Source of the DNA: Acetobacter senegalensis
GTDB taxonomy: Bacteria; Pseudomonadota; Alphaproteobacteria; Acetobacterales; Acetobacteraceae
Assembly (NCBI RefSeq): GCF_001580995.1
Contig: NZ_LHZU01000124.1
Coordinates: 1-52,824 of the forward strand
Direction of reading: 5' to 3'
DNA length: 52,824 bases
The translations under genes were made by a program, and so were the position numbers. This document shows positions 28,707-37,958 of the stretch, in pieces (position 1 is the first letter of the stretch; every line of letters begins with the position of its first letter). The notes under the pieces are model-generated. The model saw only the letters and a list, made by a program, of their open reading frames with translations. It made no database searches and had not been told where the DNA came from.

Positions 28707-30767
28707 ATGCCTGAACTGCTGATAGAACTGTTTTCTGAAGAAATTCCTGCCCGCATGCAGCAGCAGGCTGGCGAAACGCTGGTGCGGCTGCTGACTGAAG
28801 CCCTGGCCCCCCTCAAGCCTGAAGGCCTGAAAGCCTATACCGGGCCACGCCGCATTGCCGCATCCTGCACGCTTGATGCCATGGTGCCGGGCCGCACCCT
28901 CTCCGAACGCGGCCCGCGTGAAGGCGCGCCGGACAAGGCGCTGGACGGCTTTACCCGCAAGCATGGCGTCTCCCGCGAGGCCCTGACCCTGCAAAATGGC
29001 TTCTGGGTGCTGGAACGCGAGGAACCCGCCCTGAGTGCGCAGGACCATCTTGTTGCGACCCTGCCTGATCTGTTACGGCGTTTTCCGTGGCCGAAATCCA
29101 TGAGATGGGGAGCAGGTAGCAGCTTTACGTGGGTGCGTCCGCTGCGCCGCATCCTGTGCCTGCTGGATGGAAACGTGATTCCTTTCACCTTGGCGCACGG
29201 CGATGATAACGGCCACAACCTGAAGGCAGGAGACCAGACAGAAGGCCATCGTTTTCTGGCTCCGGGGGCCGTGACCGTTAGTGGAACAGCCAACTGGCAG
29301 GAAACACTGCGTAGCCGGTTTGTCATGGTCAACGCTGCTGAAAGACGCACGGTTATTAGCAAAGGGCTGGCCGAACTGGCTGGAAGCGAAGGCCTTTCCG
29401 TTGTGCCTGATGCCGGACTGGTGGATGAAGTGGCCGGACTGGTGGAATGGCCGGTGCCCTTCCTGGGCCGGATTGATGAACAGTTCATGGATCTGCCTGC
29501 TGAAGTGATGCAGGTTTCCATGCGCGTGAACCAGCGTTATTTCGCTCTGCGCAACAGTGATGGCACAGCCGCCCCCCGCTTTGCCTTTGTGGCCAATATT
29601 GTGCCAACGGATGGCGGCGCGCTTGTTGTGGCGGGGAACGAACGTGTGCTTCGTGCCCGCTTTGCCGATGCCCGCCATTTCTGGGATCTGGACCGCAAGC
29701 AGACCCTTCACTCTCGTCTGGTAGCGCTCGATAACATCACGTTCCATGCCAAACTGGGCACGCAGGGGGAACGCACACAACGCATGGTGCGGCTGGCCGG
29801 GCTGATAGCGCCCATGGTCGGTGCATCCAAAGAAGACTGTGAACGTGCAGCGCTGCTGAGCAAAACGGATCTGACAACCGGCATGGTTGGCGAGTTTCCT
29901 GAACTGCAAGGCGTGATGGGTGGCTATTACGCCCGTCATGATGGTGAAACACAGGCTGTTTCAACCGCCATCAGTGAACAGTACATGCCGCGCGGCCCCG
30001 GAGACACCGTGCCCACAGCGCCGGTTTCCGTTGTGCTGGGTCTGGCTGATCGGTTTGATATGCTGACGGCATTTTTCGCGGCTGGTGAAAAACCGTCCGG
30101 CTCTGGCGACCCGTTTGGCCTGCGCCGTGCAGCATTGGGCATTATCCGCCTGATCCGTGAAAACACCCTGCGGCTGGATCTGGTTAAGCTCTTCACGCTG
30201 GCAGCAGAAGCGCTGCCCGAAGCCTTGCAGAATGCGCCTGATCTGGGCTTGTTGCCTCAGTTCATTGCTGAACGGCTGCGCGTGCAACTGCGGTCAGAAG
30301 GCGCACGGTATGATTGTCTGGCTGCCATCTCGGTCGGCAATACGGACACAGATATCGTGCGGCTGCTCGCCCGTGCCCAGGCATTGCAGGACATGCTGGA
30401 AACGGAGGATGGCAAGAATCTGCTGGCGGCCACCCGTCGCGCCGCCAACATTCTGCGCATTGAAGACAAAAAGGATGGCCCGCACGAAAAAACGCCAGAT
30501 GCCAGCCTGTACACCCAGACCGAAGAGCGCGATCTGGCCAGCGCACTGGATCACGTTGAACCGGCTGTGGAAAAGGCGTTTGCAGAAGAACGCTTTACCG
30601 ATGCGATGAAGGAGGCCGCAACACTCCGCGCGCCACTGGACAAGTTCTTTGAGGCCGTGACGGTCAACGCGCCTGAACCTGAACTACGCCTTAACCGACT
30701 GCATCTTCTGGCCCGACTGGTCCGCATGATGCGCCTGATTGCCGATTTTACCCAGATTGAAGGGTAA
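28707..30767 (+). CDS. glyS: Glycyl-tRNA synthetase beta subunit
   Basis: The 686-residue tRNA-binding subunit of GlyRS starts with PELLIELFSEEIPARMQ and has the family blocks KSMRWGAGSSFTWVRPLRRIL, EVMQVSMRVNQRYFALR, HFWDLDRKQTLHSRL, KTDLTTGMVGEFPELQGVMGGYYA and KPSGSGDPFGLRRAALG. The C-terminal anticodon-binding helices end LARLVRMMRLIADFTQ. It is 4 bp downstream of glyQ and ends with a strong terminator, so the pair is a closed operon. Confidence 0.97.
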   Translation: MPELLIELFSEEIPARMQQQAGETLVRLLTEALAPLKPEGLKAYTGPRRIAASCTLDAMVPGRTLSERGPREGAPDKALDGFTRKHGVSREALTLQNGFWVLEREEPALSAQDHLVATLPDLLRRFPWPKSMRWGAGSSFTWVRPLRRILCLLDGNVIPFTLAHGDDNGHNLKAGDQTEGHRFLAPGAVTVSGTANWQETLRSRFVMVNAAERRTVISKGLAELAGSEGLSVVPDAGLVDEVAGLVEWPVPFLGRIDEQFMDLPAEVMQVSMRVNQRYFALRNSDGTAAPRFAFVANIVPTDGGALVVAGNERVLRARFADARHFWDLDRKQTLHSRLVALDNITFHAKLGTQGERTQRMVRLAGLIAPMVGASKEDCERAALLSKTDLTTGMVGEFPELQGVMGGYYARHDGETQAVSTAISEQYMPRGPGDTVPTAPVSVVLGLADRFDMLTAFFAAGEKPSGSGDPFGLRRAALGIIRLIRENTLRLDLVKLFTLAAEALPEALQNAPDLGLLPQFIAERLRVQLRSEGARYDCLAAISVGNTDTDIVRLLARAQALQDMLETEDGKNLLAATRRAANILRIEDKKDGPHEKTPDASLYTQTEERDLASALDHVEPAVEKAFAEERFTDAMKEAATLRAPLDKFFEAVTVNAPEPELRLNRLHLLARLVRMMRLIADFTQIEG

Positions 30768-30774
30768 TCTTCTT

Positions 30775-30808
30775 CCCCCGTTGGCATCTGCTGCCAACGG
30801 GGGTTTTT
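30775..30808 (+). terminator. Intrinsic terminator of glyQS
   Basis: A perfect 12-bp stem (CCCCCGTTGGCA with TGCCAACGGGGG), a 5-nt loop and T5 lie just after the glyS stop. Confidence 0.95.
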
Positions 30809-30928
30809 CTTGTGACGCCTGACAACAAAGAAAAAGTCACTCGGCTCTCCTGCATTCCCTGCCCTCAGCCCGCTTTTTCTTTCCTTCTGCCTGATTGACG
30901 CTATCTGATTGAGGAAAGTTCTCTTTTC

Positions 30929-31891
30929 ATGACCTCATCCAGAACATTGCTGGCCGGATTGGCCAATGGCGTGATGGCAGGTGCCCTGTGGGGCATTGTT
31001 TTTCTTGTCCCTCGGCTCCTGCAGGATTTCAGTCCGCTCCAGATGGCAGCGGGACGCTATATCCTGTACGGCATCCTTTCCTGTGTGATGCTCGCCCCTC
31101 GCTGGAAAATGGTCAGCCAGCAGGTCAATCAGGAAGAATGGCGAGCGTTGTTCTGGCTCAGCCTGCTGGGCAATCTTATTTACTACGTGTTTCTGGCCGC
31201 CGCCGTCCCGCTGATTGGCGGCCCGGCTACCTCCCTGATTATCGGGTTTTTGCCCATTACTGTGCTACTTTGCGTCTCACGCGATCAGGACAGCATGCCG
31301 CTCAGGCATGTTGGGGCACCTGTTCTGCTCAGCGTTTTGGGCATTGTGTTGATTGTCTGCGGATCATGGCTTCACACGTCAGCGTCCAGTTCTTCCCCTC
31401 TGCCTTCCTCGATGTGGGACTATGCGCTGGGTATTCTCTGTGCGGTGGGGGCTCTGGCCTCTTGGACGGCGTATTCTGTCATGAACAGCCGGTGGCTTCG
31501 GCGGCGGCCACACATCAGTGGGCATGACTGGTCTTTATTGACGGGCGTTGTCACTGGCGCACAGGCACTGGCACTCGGTCTTCCTGCTTTTTTCTACCCT
31601 GGGTCTGCAGGGTATCCACCCCACGCAGGCATGGACTGGCTCCGCTTCTGGACCATATGCGGTGGTGTGGCGATTTTTTCATCCATCATTGGTAACGGAT
31701 TCTGGAACAGGGCAGCCCGCCTTCTGCCGCTCTCCCTGAGTGGGCAGATGATCGTGTTCGAAACCCTGTTCGCCCTGCTCTATAGTTTTCTGTGGGAACA
31801 CCGTTGGCCCACCGGTACCGAAACCTTCGCCATGATCTTTTTGGTTACCGGAGTATTGTGGTGCATGGCCGCACATAGAAAACAGGCCTGA
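30929..31891 (+). CDS. EamA/DMT-family transporter
   Basis: The 320-residue membrane protein has about ten hydrophobic helices in two EamA-like halves. Half one starts GVMAGALWGIVFLVPRLLQDFSPLQMAAGRY, the typical DMT entry motif. Half two starts near DYALGILCAVGALASWTAYSVMNSRW and ends with QMIVFETLFALLYSFLWEHRWPTGTE. Members export metabolites or amino acids, and the substrate is unknown. AGGAAAG lies 10 nt before the ATG. It is monocistronic between the glyQS terminator and the DUF1328 gene. Confidence 0.88.
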   Translation: MTSSRTLLAGLANGVMAGALWGIVFLVPRLLQDFSPLQMAAGRYILYGILSCVMLAPRWKMVSQQVNQEEWRALFWLSLLGNLIYYVFLAAAVPLIGGPATSLIIGFLPITVLLCVSRDQDSMPLRHVGAPVLLSVLGIVLIVCGSWLHTSASSSSPLPSSMWDYALGILCAVGALASWTAYSVMNSRWLRRRPHISGHDWSLLTGVVTGAQALALGLPAFFYPGSAGYPPHAGMDWLRFWTICGGVAIFSSIIGNGFWNRAARLLPLSLSGQMIVFETLFALLYSFLWEHRWPTGTETFAMIFLVTGVLWCMAAHRKQA

Positions 31892-32002
31892 ACCTGCCGG
31901 AGCTTTATGCCCCCGCTGCCCATCCTGCATCAAAAGCGGTAACCATTTGGTGAAGCCGCATCAGCCCGCTTTCTGCACGTCCTTTATTCGATGTCAGGCC
32001 AT

Positions 32003-32037
32003 AAAAAAAGTGTGGGGCAAAGAGCCACCACACTTTT
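32003..32037 (-). terminator. Intrinsic terminator of the DUF1328 gene
   Basis: AAAAGTGTGG pairs with CCACACTTTT around a 12-nt loop. On the minus strand it is followed by T7. It could also stop transcription from the EamA gene. Confidence 0.85.
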
Positions 32038-32067
32038 GTCTCGTCCTATCCGTTCGTGAAAATGCTG

Positions 32068-32232
32068 TTATGGAGAGCGACCAAAGAAGAAGCTGATCAC
32101 CAGCAGAACCACAAAGACAAACACCAGAATTTTGGCAATTCCAGCAAAGCTGGACGCCGCGCCGCCAAACCCGAAAACGGAAGCGATCAGCGCCAAAATC
32201 AGAAAAACAAGAACCCATCTCAAAATCGCCAT
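32068..32232 (-). CDS. DUF1328 (YtjA-family) small membrane protein
   Basis: The 54-residue product starts [17 protein letters not shown] and contains [19 protein letters not shown], then a second hydrophobic helix ending SFFFGRSP. This is the DUF1328/YtjA pattern of two membrane helices around a Gly/Ala/Ser-rich turn. AGGAG lies seven bases before the ATG. Such miniproteins are often stress-induced, but the role is unknown. It ends at its own terminator. Confidence 0.9.
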   Translation of the reverse strand: MAILRWVLVFLILALIASVFGFGGAASSFAGIAKILVFVFVVLLVISFFFGRSP

Positions 32233-32365
32233 CGCGTCTCTCCTCAAGAAAACCGTTGCCCCTGTTCAGAGAAAGCTTCGGCATGCTTATGCTTCTAAGG
32301 ATACAACGCGCTAACGGCCTGAAAGTTCTCCAAAAAAGAAACGATAGCAAACTGAAGAGACGGCC

Positions 32366-33118
32366 TCAGTGCTCCTCTGACCCAGGAATGATATCATACC
32401 CTGCACTCCCCGGTGCCGGGCCGGGGGGCGGACCATTACCAACAGCAATGCCTGTCAACTGGTTGGCAGAAGGCCCGATCTCACGCGCATCAATTGCCGT
32501 GCCGAGTTCCCCGCTGCTGCCGGTGCCTACCGCATAGAGGGGCTGACCCGGCTTGAGCCATGCCGCCACGCGGCCCGCTTCACGCGCAGAAAGATAGACA
32601 ACGGAGTGATCTTTCAGCACCGCCCCCGTTACCTGCCCATCCAGATTATAGAGGGAGAGCCAGACCTCGCCATGCAGGACAATATCCGGCCCTGCAATCA
32701 TCTCGGTCGATTGCTGCGGCATGGAGATGAAATTATCCTGCATGCCACGGCCGCGCGGGCTGGTAATGCCAAAAGCCCGAATAAGCGGAAGAGTACGCGC
32801 CTTCAGCCCGCGGATGGAAACCGTATCACCCGGCTTTACCAATCCGGCCAGTGTATGCCCCTGCTCCGGCGAGACGAGAACCTGCGTTCCATCTTCCAGC
32901 ACCAGCCCTGTCACACTGCCATGAGGAGAGGGCAGAAACTGCGCCACCTTGCCACTGAACTGCGGCAGACCGGACAGATCATACACGCCAACAGCCTGTT
33001 GCTCCGTAACAGTCTGATGCGCGGCATATTGTGAGGAAGAGGCATGGTGTGCGGCCGGTGCGGCCACCGCAATGGAAGAAGCCAGCAGCGATGCTGGAAA
33101 AGAAAGCAAAAGGCGCAT
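32366..33118 (-). CDS. Secreted protein with two related beta-rich repeats, unknown function
   Basis: The 250-residue product has a signal peptide (MRLLLSFPASLLASSIAVAA|PAA). The mature part contains two similar segments of about 60-70 residues. One has VTGLVLEDGTQVLVSP ... LAGLVKPGDTVSIRG and the other VTGAVLKDHSVVYLSA ... VAAWLKPGQPLYAVG. The spacing of hydrophobic and Gly residues suggests duplicated OB-fold-like domains. The C-terminus is Pro/Gly-rich (GNGPPPGPAPGSAG). I do not recognise a named family. The start at 33118 is chosen because an upstream ATG at 33163 would spoil the signal peptide. The protein is probably periplasmic. Confidence 0.78.
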   Translation of the reverse strand: MRLLLSFPASLLASSIAVAAPAAHHASSSQYAAHQTVTEQQAVGVYDLSGLPQFSGKVAQFLPSPHGSVTGLVLEDGTQVLVSPEQGHTLAGLVKPGDTVSIRGLKARTLPLIRAFGITSPRGRGMQDNFISMPQQSTEMIAGPDIVLHGEVWLSLYNLDGQVTGAVLKDHSVVYLSAREAGRVAAWLKPGQPLYAVGTGSSGELGTAIDAREIGPSANQLTGIAVGNGPPPGPAPGSAGYDIIPGSEEH

Positions 33119-33236
33119 GGGATCAACCAATGAAACCATCTCCGCCCGGCATCTGATCGACACCAGACAGAGATGTGTGAAACTTTACGCCATTGTTCGA
33201 CAGGAAAGCCGTTCCGGCAAGAGCCGGAAAAGCGTG

Positions 33237-34814
33237 TCAGTGACGGAAATGACGCATACCAGTGAAGACCATGGCAATTCCAGCGGCATCCGCCGCAGCA
33301 ATCACCTCATCATCCCGAATGGAACCACCAGGCTGAATAACAGCCGTGGCCCCTGCCGCAACAATGGTTTCAAGGCCATCAGCAAACGGGAAAAAGGCAT
33401 CAGACGCCGCAACTGAACCTTGGGTCAGCGGCGCATCCAAGCCAGCGGCCTTGGCGGCCTCCCCGCTTTTGGACGCCGCAATTCGGGCGGAATCAACGCG
33501 GCTCATCTGCCCTGCGCCAATGCCCACAGTTGCGTTGTTTTTGGCATAGACAATGGCGTTGGACTTCACGTGCTTGGCCACACGGAAGGCAAATTCCAGA
33601 TCTGCCATTTCCTGTGCGGACGGCGCGCGTTTGGTCACCACACGCAGGGAGTCTGGTGTAATGCGGCCGTTATCGCGCGTCTGGGCCAGGAACCCACCCG
33701 CCACGGAACGCACAACCACCCCTGCTGCTGCCGGATCAGGCAGAGCACCCGTTAGCAGCAGACGCAGGTTTTTCTTGCGGGCCAGAACCTCTTTAGCGGC
33801 CTCTTCGGCATCCGGGGCAACAATCACTTCAGTAAAGATACCGGCAATCTGTTCCGCCGTTGCGGCATCCAGTGTGCGGTTCAGCGCTACAATTCCCCCA
33901 AAGGCGGAAACTGGATCACAGCGCAGCGCACTCTGCCACGCTTCCGTCAGGGAAGAGCCGATAGCCACCCCACACGGGTTGGCATGCTTCACAATGACAA
34001 CGGCAGGTTTGTCAAATTCCGACACGGCTTCAAACGCGGCATCCGTATCATTGATGTTATTGTAGGAAAGCGCCTTGCCCTGCACCTGCACAGCGGTCGC
34101 CACGCCGGGGCGGGTACTGCCATCACGGTAGAAAGCAGCCTGCTGGTGGGGGTTTTCACCATAACGCAGCACTTCTGCACGCTGGCCAGCCAGTGTGAAG
34201 CGTTCGGGCAGAACCTCATTCGCCTGCTTGGCAAACCACGCAGCAATAGCGGCATCATAAGCCGCAGTCCGCGCATAGGCGGCACCCGCATAAGCGCGCC
34301 GTTGATCCAGCGTGCTGCCGCCTTTGTTGAGGGCGTCAATCAGGCCGGCGTACTGGGCCGTATCCGTCAACACCACAACATGATCATGGTTCTTGGCTGC
34401 CGCACGGATCAGGGCCGGGCCGCCAATATCAATATTTTCGATGCAGTCTTCAGCCCCTGCGCCAGAGGCAACCGTCTTTTCAAACGGGTAAAGATTGACC
34501 GCCACCAGATCAATCGGGGCAATGCCGTGTTCTTCCATCTGCGCCACATGGGCAGGCAGATCGCGCCGACCAAGAATGCCGCCATGGATCTGGGGCACCA
34601 GCGTTTTGACGCGCCCATCCAGAATTTCAGGAAAACCCGTGTGATCAGAAACTTCCGTAACCGGAAGGCCAGCCTCCCGCAGGGCCTTGGCGGACCCCCC
34701 TGTGGAGAGAATTTCCGCCCCGTGCGCCACAAGAGCGCGCCCAAGGTCAAGAAGCCCCGTTTTATCGGAAACAGAAATCAGAGCGCGGCGCACAGGCTGC
34801 GGGGACTGGCTCAT
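33237..34814 (-). CDS. purH: Bifunctional AICAR formyltransferase/IMP cyclohydrolase
   Basis: The 525-residue enzyme carries out the last two steps of IMP synthesis. The N-terminal MGS-like cyclohydrolase domain has [19 protein letters not shown] and [16 protein letters not shown]. The formyltransferase domain has [30 protein letters not shown], the catalytic [10 protein letters not shown] and the C-terminal [35 protein letters not shown]. The length is normal. It is 94 bp downstream of trmB on the same strand, so it may be transcribed from metK-trmB. Confidence 0.97.
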   Translation of the reverse strand: MSQSPQPVRRALISVSDKTGLLDLGRALVAHGAEILSTGGSAKALREAGLPVTEVSDHTGFPEILDGRVKTLVPQIHGGILGRRDLPAHVAQMEEHGIAPIDLVAVNLYPFEKTVASGAGAEDCIENIDIGGPALIRAAAKNHDHVVVLTDTAQYAGLIDALNKGGSTLDQRRAYAGAAYARTAAYDAAIAAWFAKQANEVLPERFTLAGQRAEVLRYGENPHQQAAFYRDGSTRPGVATAVQVQGKALSYNNINDTDAAFEAVSEFDKPAVVIVKHANPCGVAIGSSLTEAWQSALRCDPVSAFGGIVALNRTLDAATAEQIAGIFTEVIVAPDAEEAAKEVLARKKNLRLLLTGALPDPAAAGVVVRSVAGGFLAQTRDNGRITPDSLRVVTKRAPSAQEMADLEFAFRVAKHVKSNAIVYAKNNATVGIGAGQMSRVDSARIAASKSGEAAKAAGLDAPLTQGSVAASDAFFPFADGLETIVAAGATAVIQPGGSIRDDEVIAAADAAGIAMVFTGMRHFRH

Positions 34815-34908
34815 AAGCGGAGACCTTTCGCACGGCTAAAAGCTGTAAAGCGGCTGCTTACCCAACCTGCCGTGCCAGAGCAACCGTATGCTGAGGCAGG
34901 TCAGGCAC

Positions 34909-35622
34909 TCAGCGGCGGGTAAATGTCCAGTAAAGCGGTTGCCGGCCTGCGGCGATGGCTTTTGCCTCATACCGCGTGGGGAACCAGCCTTCTGGCCGTT
35001 CGGTGGCAGGTGGGGGCGCTTCAAAATAAGGCTGCGCCGCCATCACCTCTTCCACCCATGCCTGATAGGTTGGGTCATCACTGGCAACCCGCCACACAGC
35101 ACCGGGTTTGAGCACGCGGGCAACCAGTTCAACATTCTGGGGATGCACAAAACGGCGTTTGGCATGCCGTGCCTTGGGCCATGGGTCCGGAAACATCAGG
35201 AACAGCCGGTCCAGCGAGGCGTCCGGCATGGCCTTCAGCAGTATGCGGGCATCATCATCCCACAAACGCAGCATGTCCGGAATGAGTGCGGTTGCTTCCT
35301 GCCCAACCGGCACAAGGCGGGTCAGGAGCGAGCAAAGCCCGTTATCAAAAACTTCTGAGGCAATATAGCCAATATCAGGATGTGCGGTGTGTTGGGCGTA
35401 GGAGTGTTCTCCTCCCCCAAAGCCGACTTCAAACCAGATCTGCCGGGGCGGCTTGCCAAAACCGGCAACCGGTGTGGCTGCCTTATCAAGCGGGAAGCGG
35501 AGCCGGGGCAACGCTTCCTCCAGCAGACGTTCCTGACGCGGGCGGAGCGGATGGCCGCGCTGCCGTCCATAGAGTCGCTCAGGGGGCGGCTTTACATCAG
35601 GCGCGCGGGCATCGTCCGTCAT
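34909..35622 (-). CDS. trmB: tRNA (guanine-N7-)-methyltransferase TrmB
   Basis: The 237-residue SAM-dependent enzyme makes m7G46 in tRNA. SAM-binding is shown by FEVGFGGGEH and the acidic IASEVFDNG. The TrmB block LFLMFPDPWPKARHAKRRFVHPQNVELVARVLKPG contains the catalytic Asp. It starts MTDDARAPDV and is 22 bp downstream of metK, the conserved alphaproteobacterial metK-trmB pair. Confidence 0.96.
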   Translation of the reverse strand: MTDDARAPDVKPPPERLYGRQRGHPLRPRQERLLEEALPRLRFPLDKAATPVAGFGKPPRQIWFEVGFGGGEHSYAQHTAHPDIGYIASEVFDNGLCSLLTRLVPVGQEATALIPDMLRLWDDDARILLKAMPDASLDRLFLMFPDPWPKARHAKRRFVHPQNVELVARVLKPGAVWRVASDDPTYQAWVEEVMAAQPYFEAPPPATERPEGWFPTRYEAKAIAAGRQPLYWTFTRR

Positions 35623-35644
35623 AGGTAACGTCAGGCTTTTCTTC

Positions 35645-36832
35645 TTAGCGGTTCAGTGCGCTGCGCAGGGCGTCAACCAGATCCGTGCGTTCCCACGTGA
35701 AGTTATCACGCGCATCATCCGGCTTGCGGCCAAAATGACCATAAGCAGATGTTTCAGCATAAATCGGACGGTTCAGACGCAGATGCTTCCGGATACCGCG
35801 CGGAGACAGATCCATCACATCACGCAGAATCTTGCCCAGACGGGCTTCATCCACATCCTTGCCGGTTTCATCCAGATCCACATAAACGGACAGCGGATGA
35901 GACACGCCAATGGCGTAGGAAAGCTGAATGGTGCAACGATCAGCCAGACCAGCAGCCACAACGTTCTTGGCCAGATAGCGGCAGGCATACGCGGCAGAGC
36001 GGTCAACCTTCGTGGGGTCCTTGCCGGAGAATGCGCCGCCGCCGTGCGGGGCTGCACCACCGTAGGTATCCACAATGATCTTACGACCGGTCAGCCCACA
36101 GTCACCGTCCGGGCCGCCAATCACGAAAACACCGGTCGGGTTAACGTAGAATTCGTTATCTTCCGGCATCCAGCCTTCCGGCAGAATACCACGCACCACA
36201 CCGCCCAGACGATCGCGCAGTTCTTTCTGATCAATACCCGCATCATGCTGGGTGGAGATCACCACGGACGTTGCCTTGACGGGGCGACCATTGGAATAAT
36301 GAAGCGTAACCTGGCTTTTGGCATCCGGCTGCAAGCCCGCAACGCGTGCATCGCCAGCGCGACGCAGATCACGGATTTCGTGCAGAATGCGGTGTGCATA
36401 ATAAAGCGGAGCCGGCATCAGGGTGTCGGTTTCGTTAGACGCATAACCGAACATGATGCCCTGGTCGCCTGCGCCTTCGTCCTTCTCACCGGCACTGTCA
36501 ACGCCAACAGCAATGTCAGCGGACTGTGCGTGCAGGTAATTGGCGGCATCAGCCGTACGCCAGGAGAAACCTTCCTGATCGTAACCAATGTCCTTTACCG
36601 CATCACGCGCGGCCTGAATCAGGCCTTCTGAGGTAACGGAAGCCGGGCCACGCACTTCACCGGCCAGAATGATCCGATTGGTGGTAACCAAGGTTTCACA
36701 GGCCACGCGAGCTTCAGGGTCTGCTGCAAGATAGGCATCGAGAACAGTATCGCTGATCCGGTCCGCAACCTTATCGGGATGACCTTCGGAAACAGATTCC
36801 GAAGTGAACAGGAAATCGCCGTCTTTACGCAT
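35645..36832 (-). CDS. metK: S-adenosylmethionine synthetase
   Basis: The 395-residue enzyme makes SAM from methionine and ATP. Signatures are [20 protein letters not shown], the ATP motif [32 protein letters not shown] and the C-terminal [10 protein letters not shown]. The start ATG at 36832 (MRKDGDFLF) fits the family. A GTG at 36856 would add MRGADGTI. Neither has a strong ribosome-binding site. A leader of about 300 nt with several hairpins lies upstream. trmB follows at once. Confidence 0.96.
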   Translation of the reverse strand: MRKDGDFLFTSESVSEGHPDKVADRISDTVLDAYLAADPEARVACETLVTTNRIILAGEVRGPASVTSEGLIQAARDAVKDIGYDQEGFSWRTADAANYLHAQSADIAVGVDSAGEKDEGAGDQGIMFGYASNETDTLMPAPLYYAHRILHEIRDLRRAGDARVAGLQPDAKSQVTLHYSNGRPVKATSVVISTQHDAGIDQKELRDRLGGVVRGILPEGWMPEDNEFYVNPTGVFVIGGPDGDCGLTGRKIIVDTYGGAAPHGGGAFSGKDPTKVDRSAAYACRYLAKNVVAAGLADRCTIQLSYAIGVSHPLSVYVDLDETGKDVDEARLGKILRDVMDLSPRGIRKHLRLNRPIYAETSAYGHFGRKPDDARDNFTWERTDLVDALRSALNR

Positions 36833-37137
36833 GATGGTGCCGTCTGCCCCACGCACTGTGAAATAGGAATTGTGATATCACCCTTGAGGAAAGGGGACGA
36901 AACCGTGTGGCGGAATAGTGACCAATGGTCAAGTGTATTGCCGCCATGCGTAGAAAATGTCCGTCGCTCCCGTGCGGGTGGATTAGCGGATAACCGCCGC
37001 TTTCATGAGCATTTACAACTGCAAAGCCATTTTTGCCGTTATGAAAAAAACGGCTAACTATTTTTATTTACAGCAAAACTTCGTAAATCATACGCCCCGG
37101 CAAAGGGCTGGGGCGCGTTCCAAAAAGGCCGCCTTTA
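36833..37137 (-). promoter_or_regulatory. Long structured intergenic leader of metK
   Basis: About 305 bp without a gene lie between dapB and metK. On the minus strand I see a GC hairpin after dapB (37093-37115), a GCCGTT/AACGGC hairpin near 37037-37055, a perfect AGCGG/CCGCT hairpin at 36985-37001, the palindrome TGACCAATGGTCA at 36919-36931, and CCCTT/AAGGG followed by GTGATATCAC close to the start. A SAM-binding riboswitch would make sense before metK, but I could not match any known class convincingly. Confidence 0.4.
37121..37136 (-). terminator. Possible minimal terminator of dapB
   Basis: On the minus strand a 5-bp stem AAAGG/CCTTT with a 3-nt loop runs into T5 directly after the dapB stop. 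The stem is weak. A second GC hairpin without a T tract follows at 37093-37115. Confidence 0.4.
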
Positions 37138-37932
37138 TTAAAGAGGCGGAAGCCCCAGAACATCTTCCATACCAAAATATCCCGGCGCATGGCCTTCCAC
37201 CCAGAGAGCCGCTCTTACCGCTCCGGTCGCAAAAATACGCCGGTCAAACGCGCGATGCGAGAGTGTGATCTGCTCATCAGCCGAGGTAAACAGAACATCA
37301 TGCTCCCCGACAATCTGCCCACCGCGCAGAGCAGCGAACCCGATAGCGCCGGTTTTGCGCGGACCGGTATGCCCGTCTCGCCCACTTTCCTTCACATCAA
37401 CCAGAGCCACACCACGCCCTTGGGCCACAGCTTCCCCAATTGCCAGAGCCGTGCCTGATGGAGCGTCCACTTTCTGCCGATGGTGCATTTCCAGCACTTC
37501 AACATCATAGGACTCAGCCGGTAATGCACGGCCCATCATCTGCGCCAGACGCTGCACCAACGTCACACCTGGCGAAAAATTGGCCGCATGCACAATAGCG
37601 ATGGTCTGCGCGGCCTTATAGACGGCAGCACTCTGTTCAGCAGAAAGACCCGTGGTGCCCAGAACCCACGCCGTACCGTGCTGAGACAAAGCCTGAGCAT
37701 GAGGCACGACTGTCTCTGCATGAGTGAAATCAATCACCACATCGCTGATTGCTGCCAAAGATGCCATGTCCGAAAAAACAGGGACATTTTCCGGCAAGCC
37801 GACAACACCACCCGGCTTGCGGGCCGTGCCCCCCGCCAGAATGGCCCCGGCCGCCTGTACTTCTTCTACCAGCAACTGGCCCACACGCCCTGAAATACCG
37901 GCAATCCCGACCCGAAGGGATTTTTCTGTCAT
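37138..37932 (-). CDS. dapB: 4-hydroxy-tetrahydrodipicolinate reductase
   Basis: The 264-residue enzyme of the lysine/diaminopimelate pathway has the NAD(P)H motif VGIAGISGRVGQLLVEEV at the N-terminus, DFTHAETV, GTTGLSAEQ and the substrate-binding EMHHRQKVDAPSGTALAIGEA. The length is standard. It begins 26 bp after dnaJ on the same strand, so it is probably part of the dnaKJ transcript, an arrangement I recall in related alphaproteobacteria. Confidence 0.96.
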   Translation of the reverse strand: MTEKSLRVGIAGISGRVGQLLVEEVQAAGAILAGGTARKPGGVVGLPENVPVFSDMASLAAISDVVIDFTHAETVVPHAQALSQHGTAWVLGTTGLSAEQSAAVYKAAQTIAIVHAANFSPGVTLVQRLAQMMGRALPAESYDVEVLEMHHRQKVDAPSGTALAIGEAVAQGRGVALVDVKESGRDGHTGPRKTGAIGFAALRGGQIVGEHDVLFTSADEQITLSHRAFDRRIFATGAVRAALWVEGHAPGYFGMEDVLGLPPL

Positions 37933-37958
37933 GCGGGCTGTTCCTTTAGTGTCAAAAT

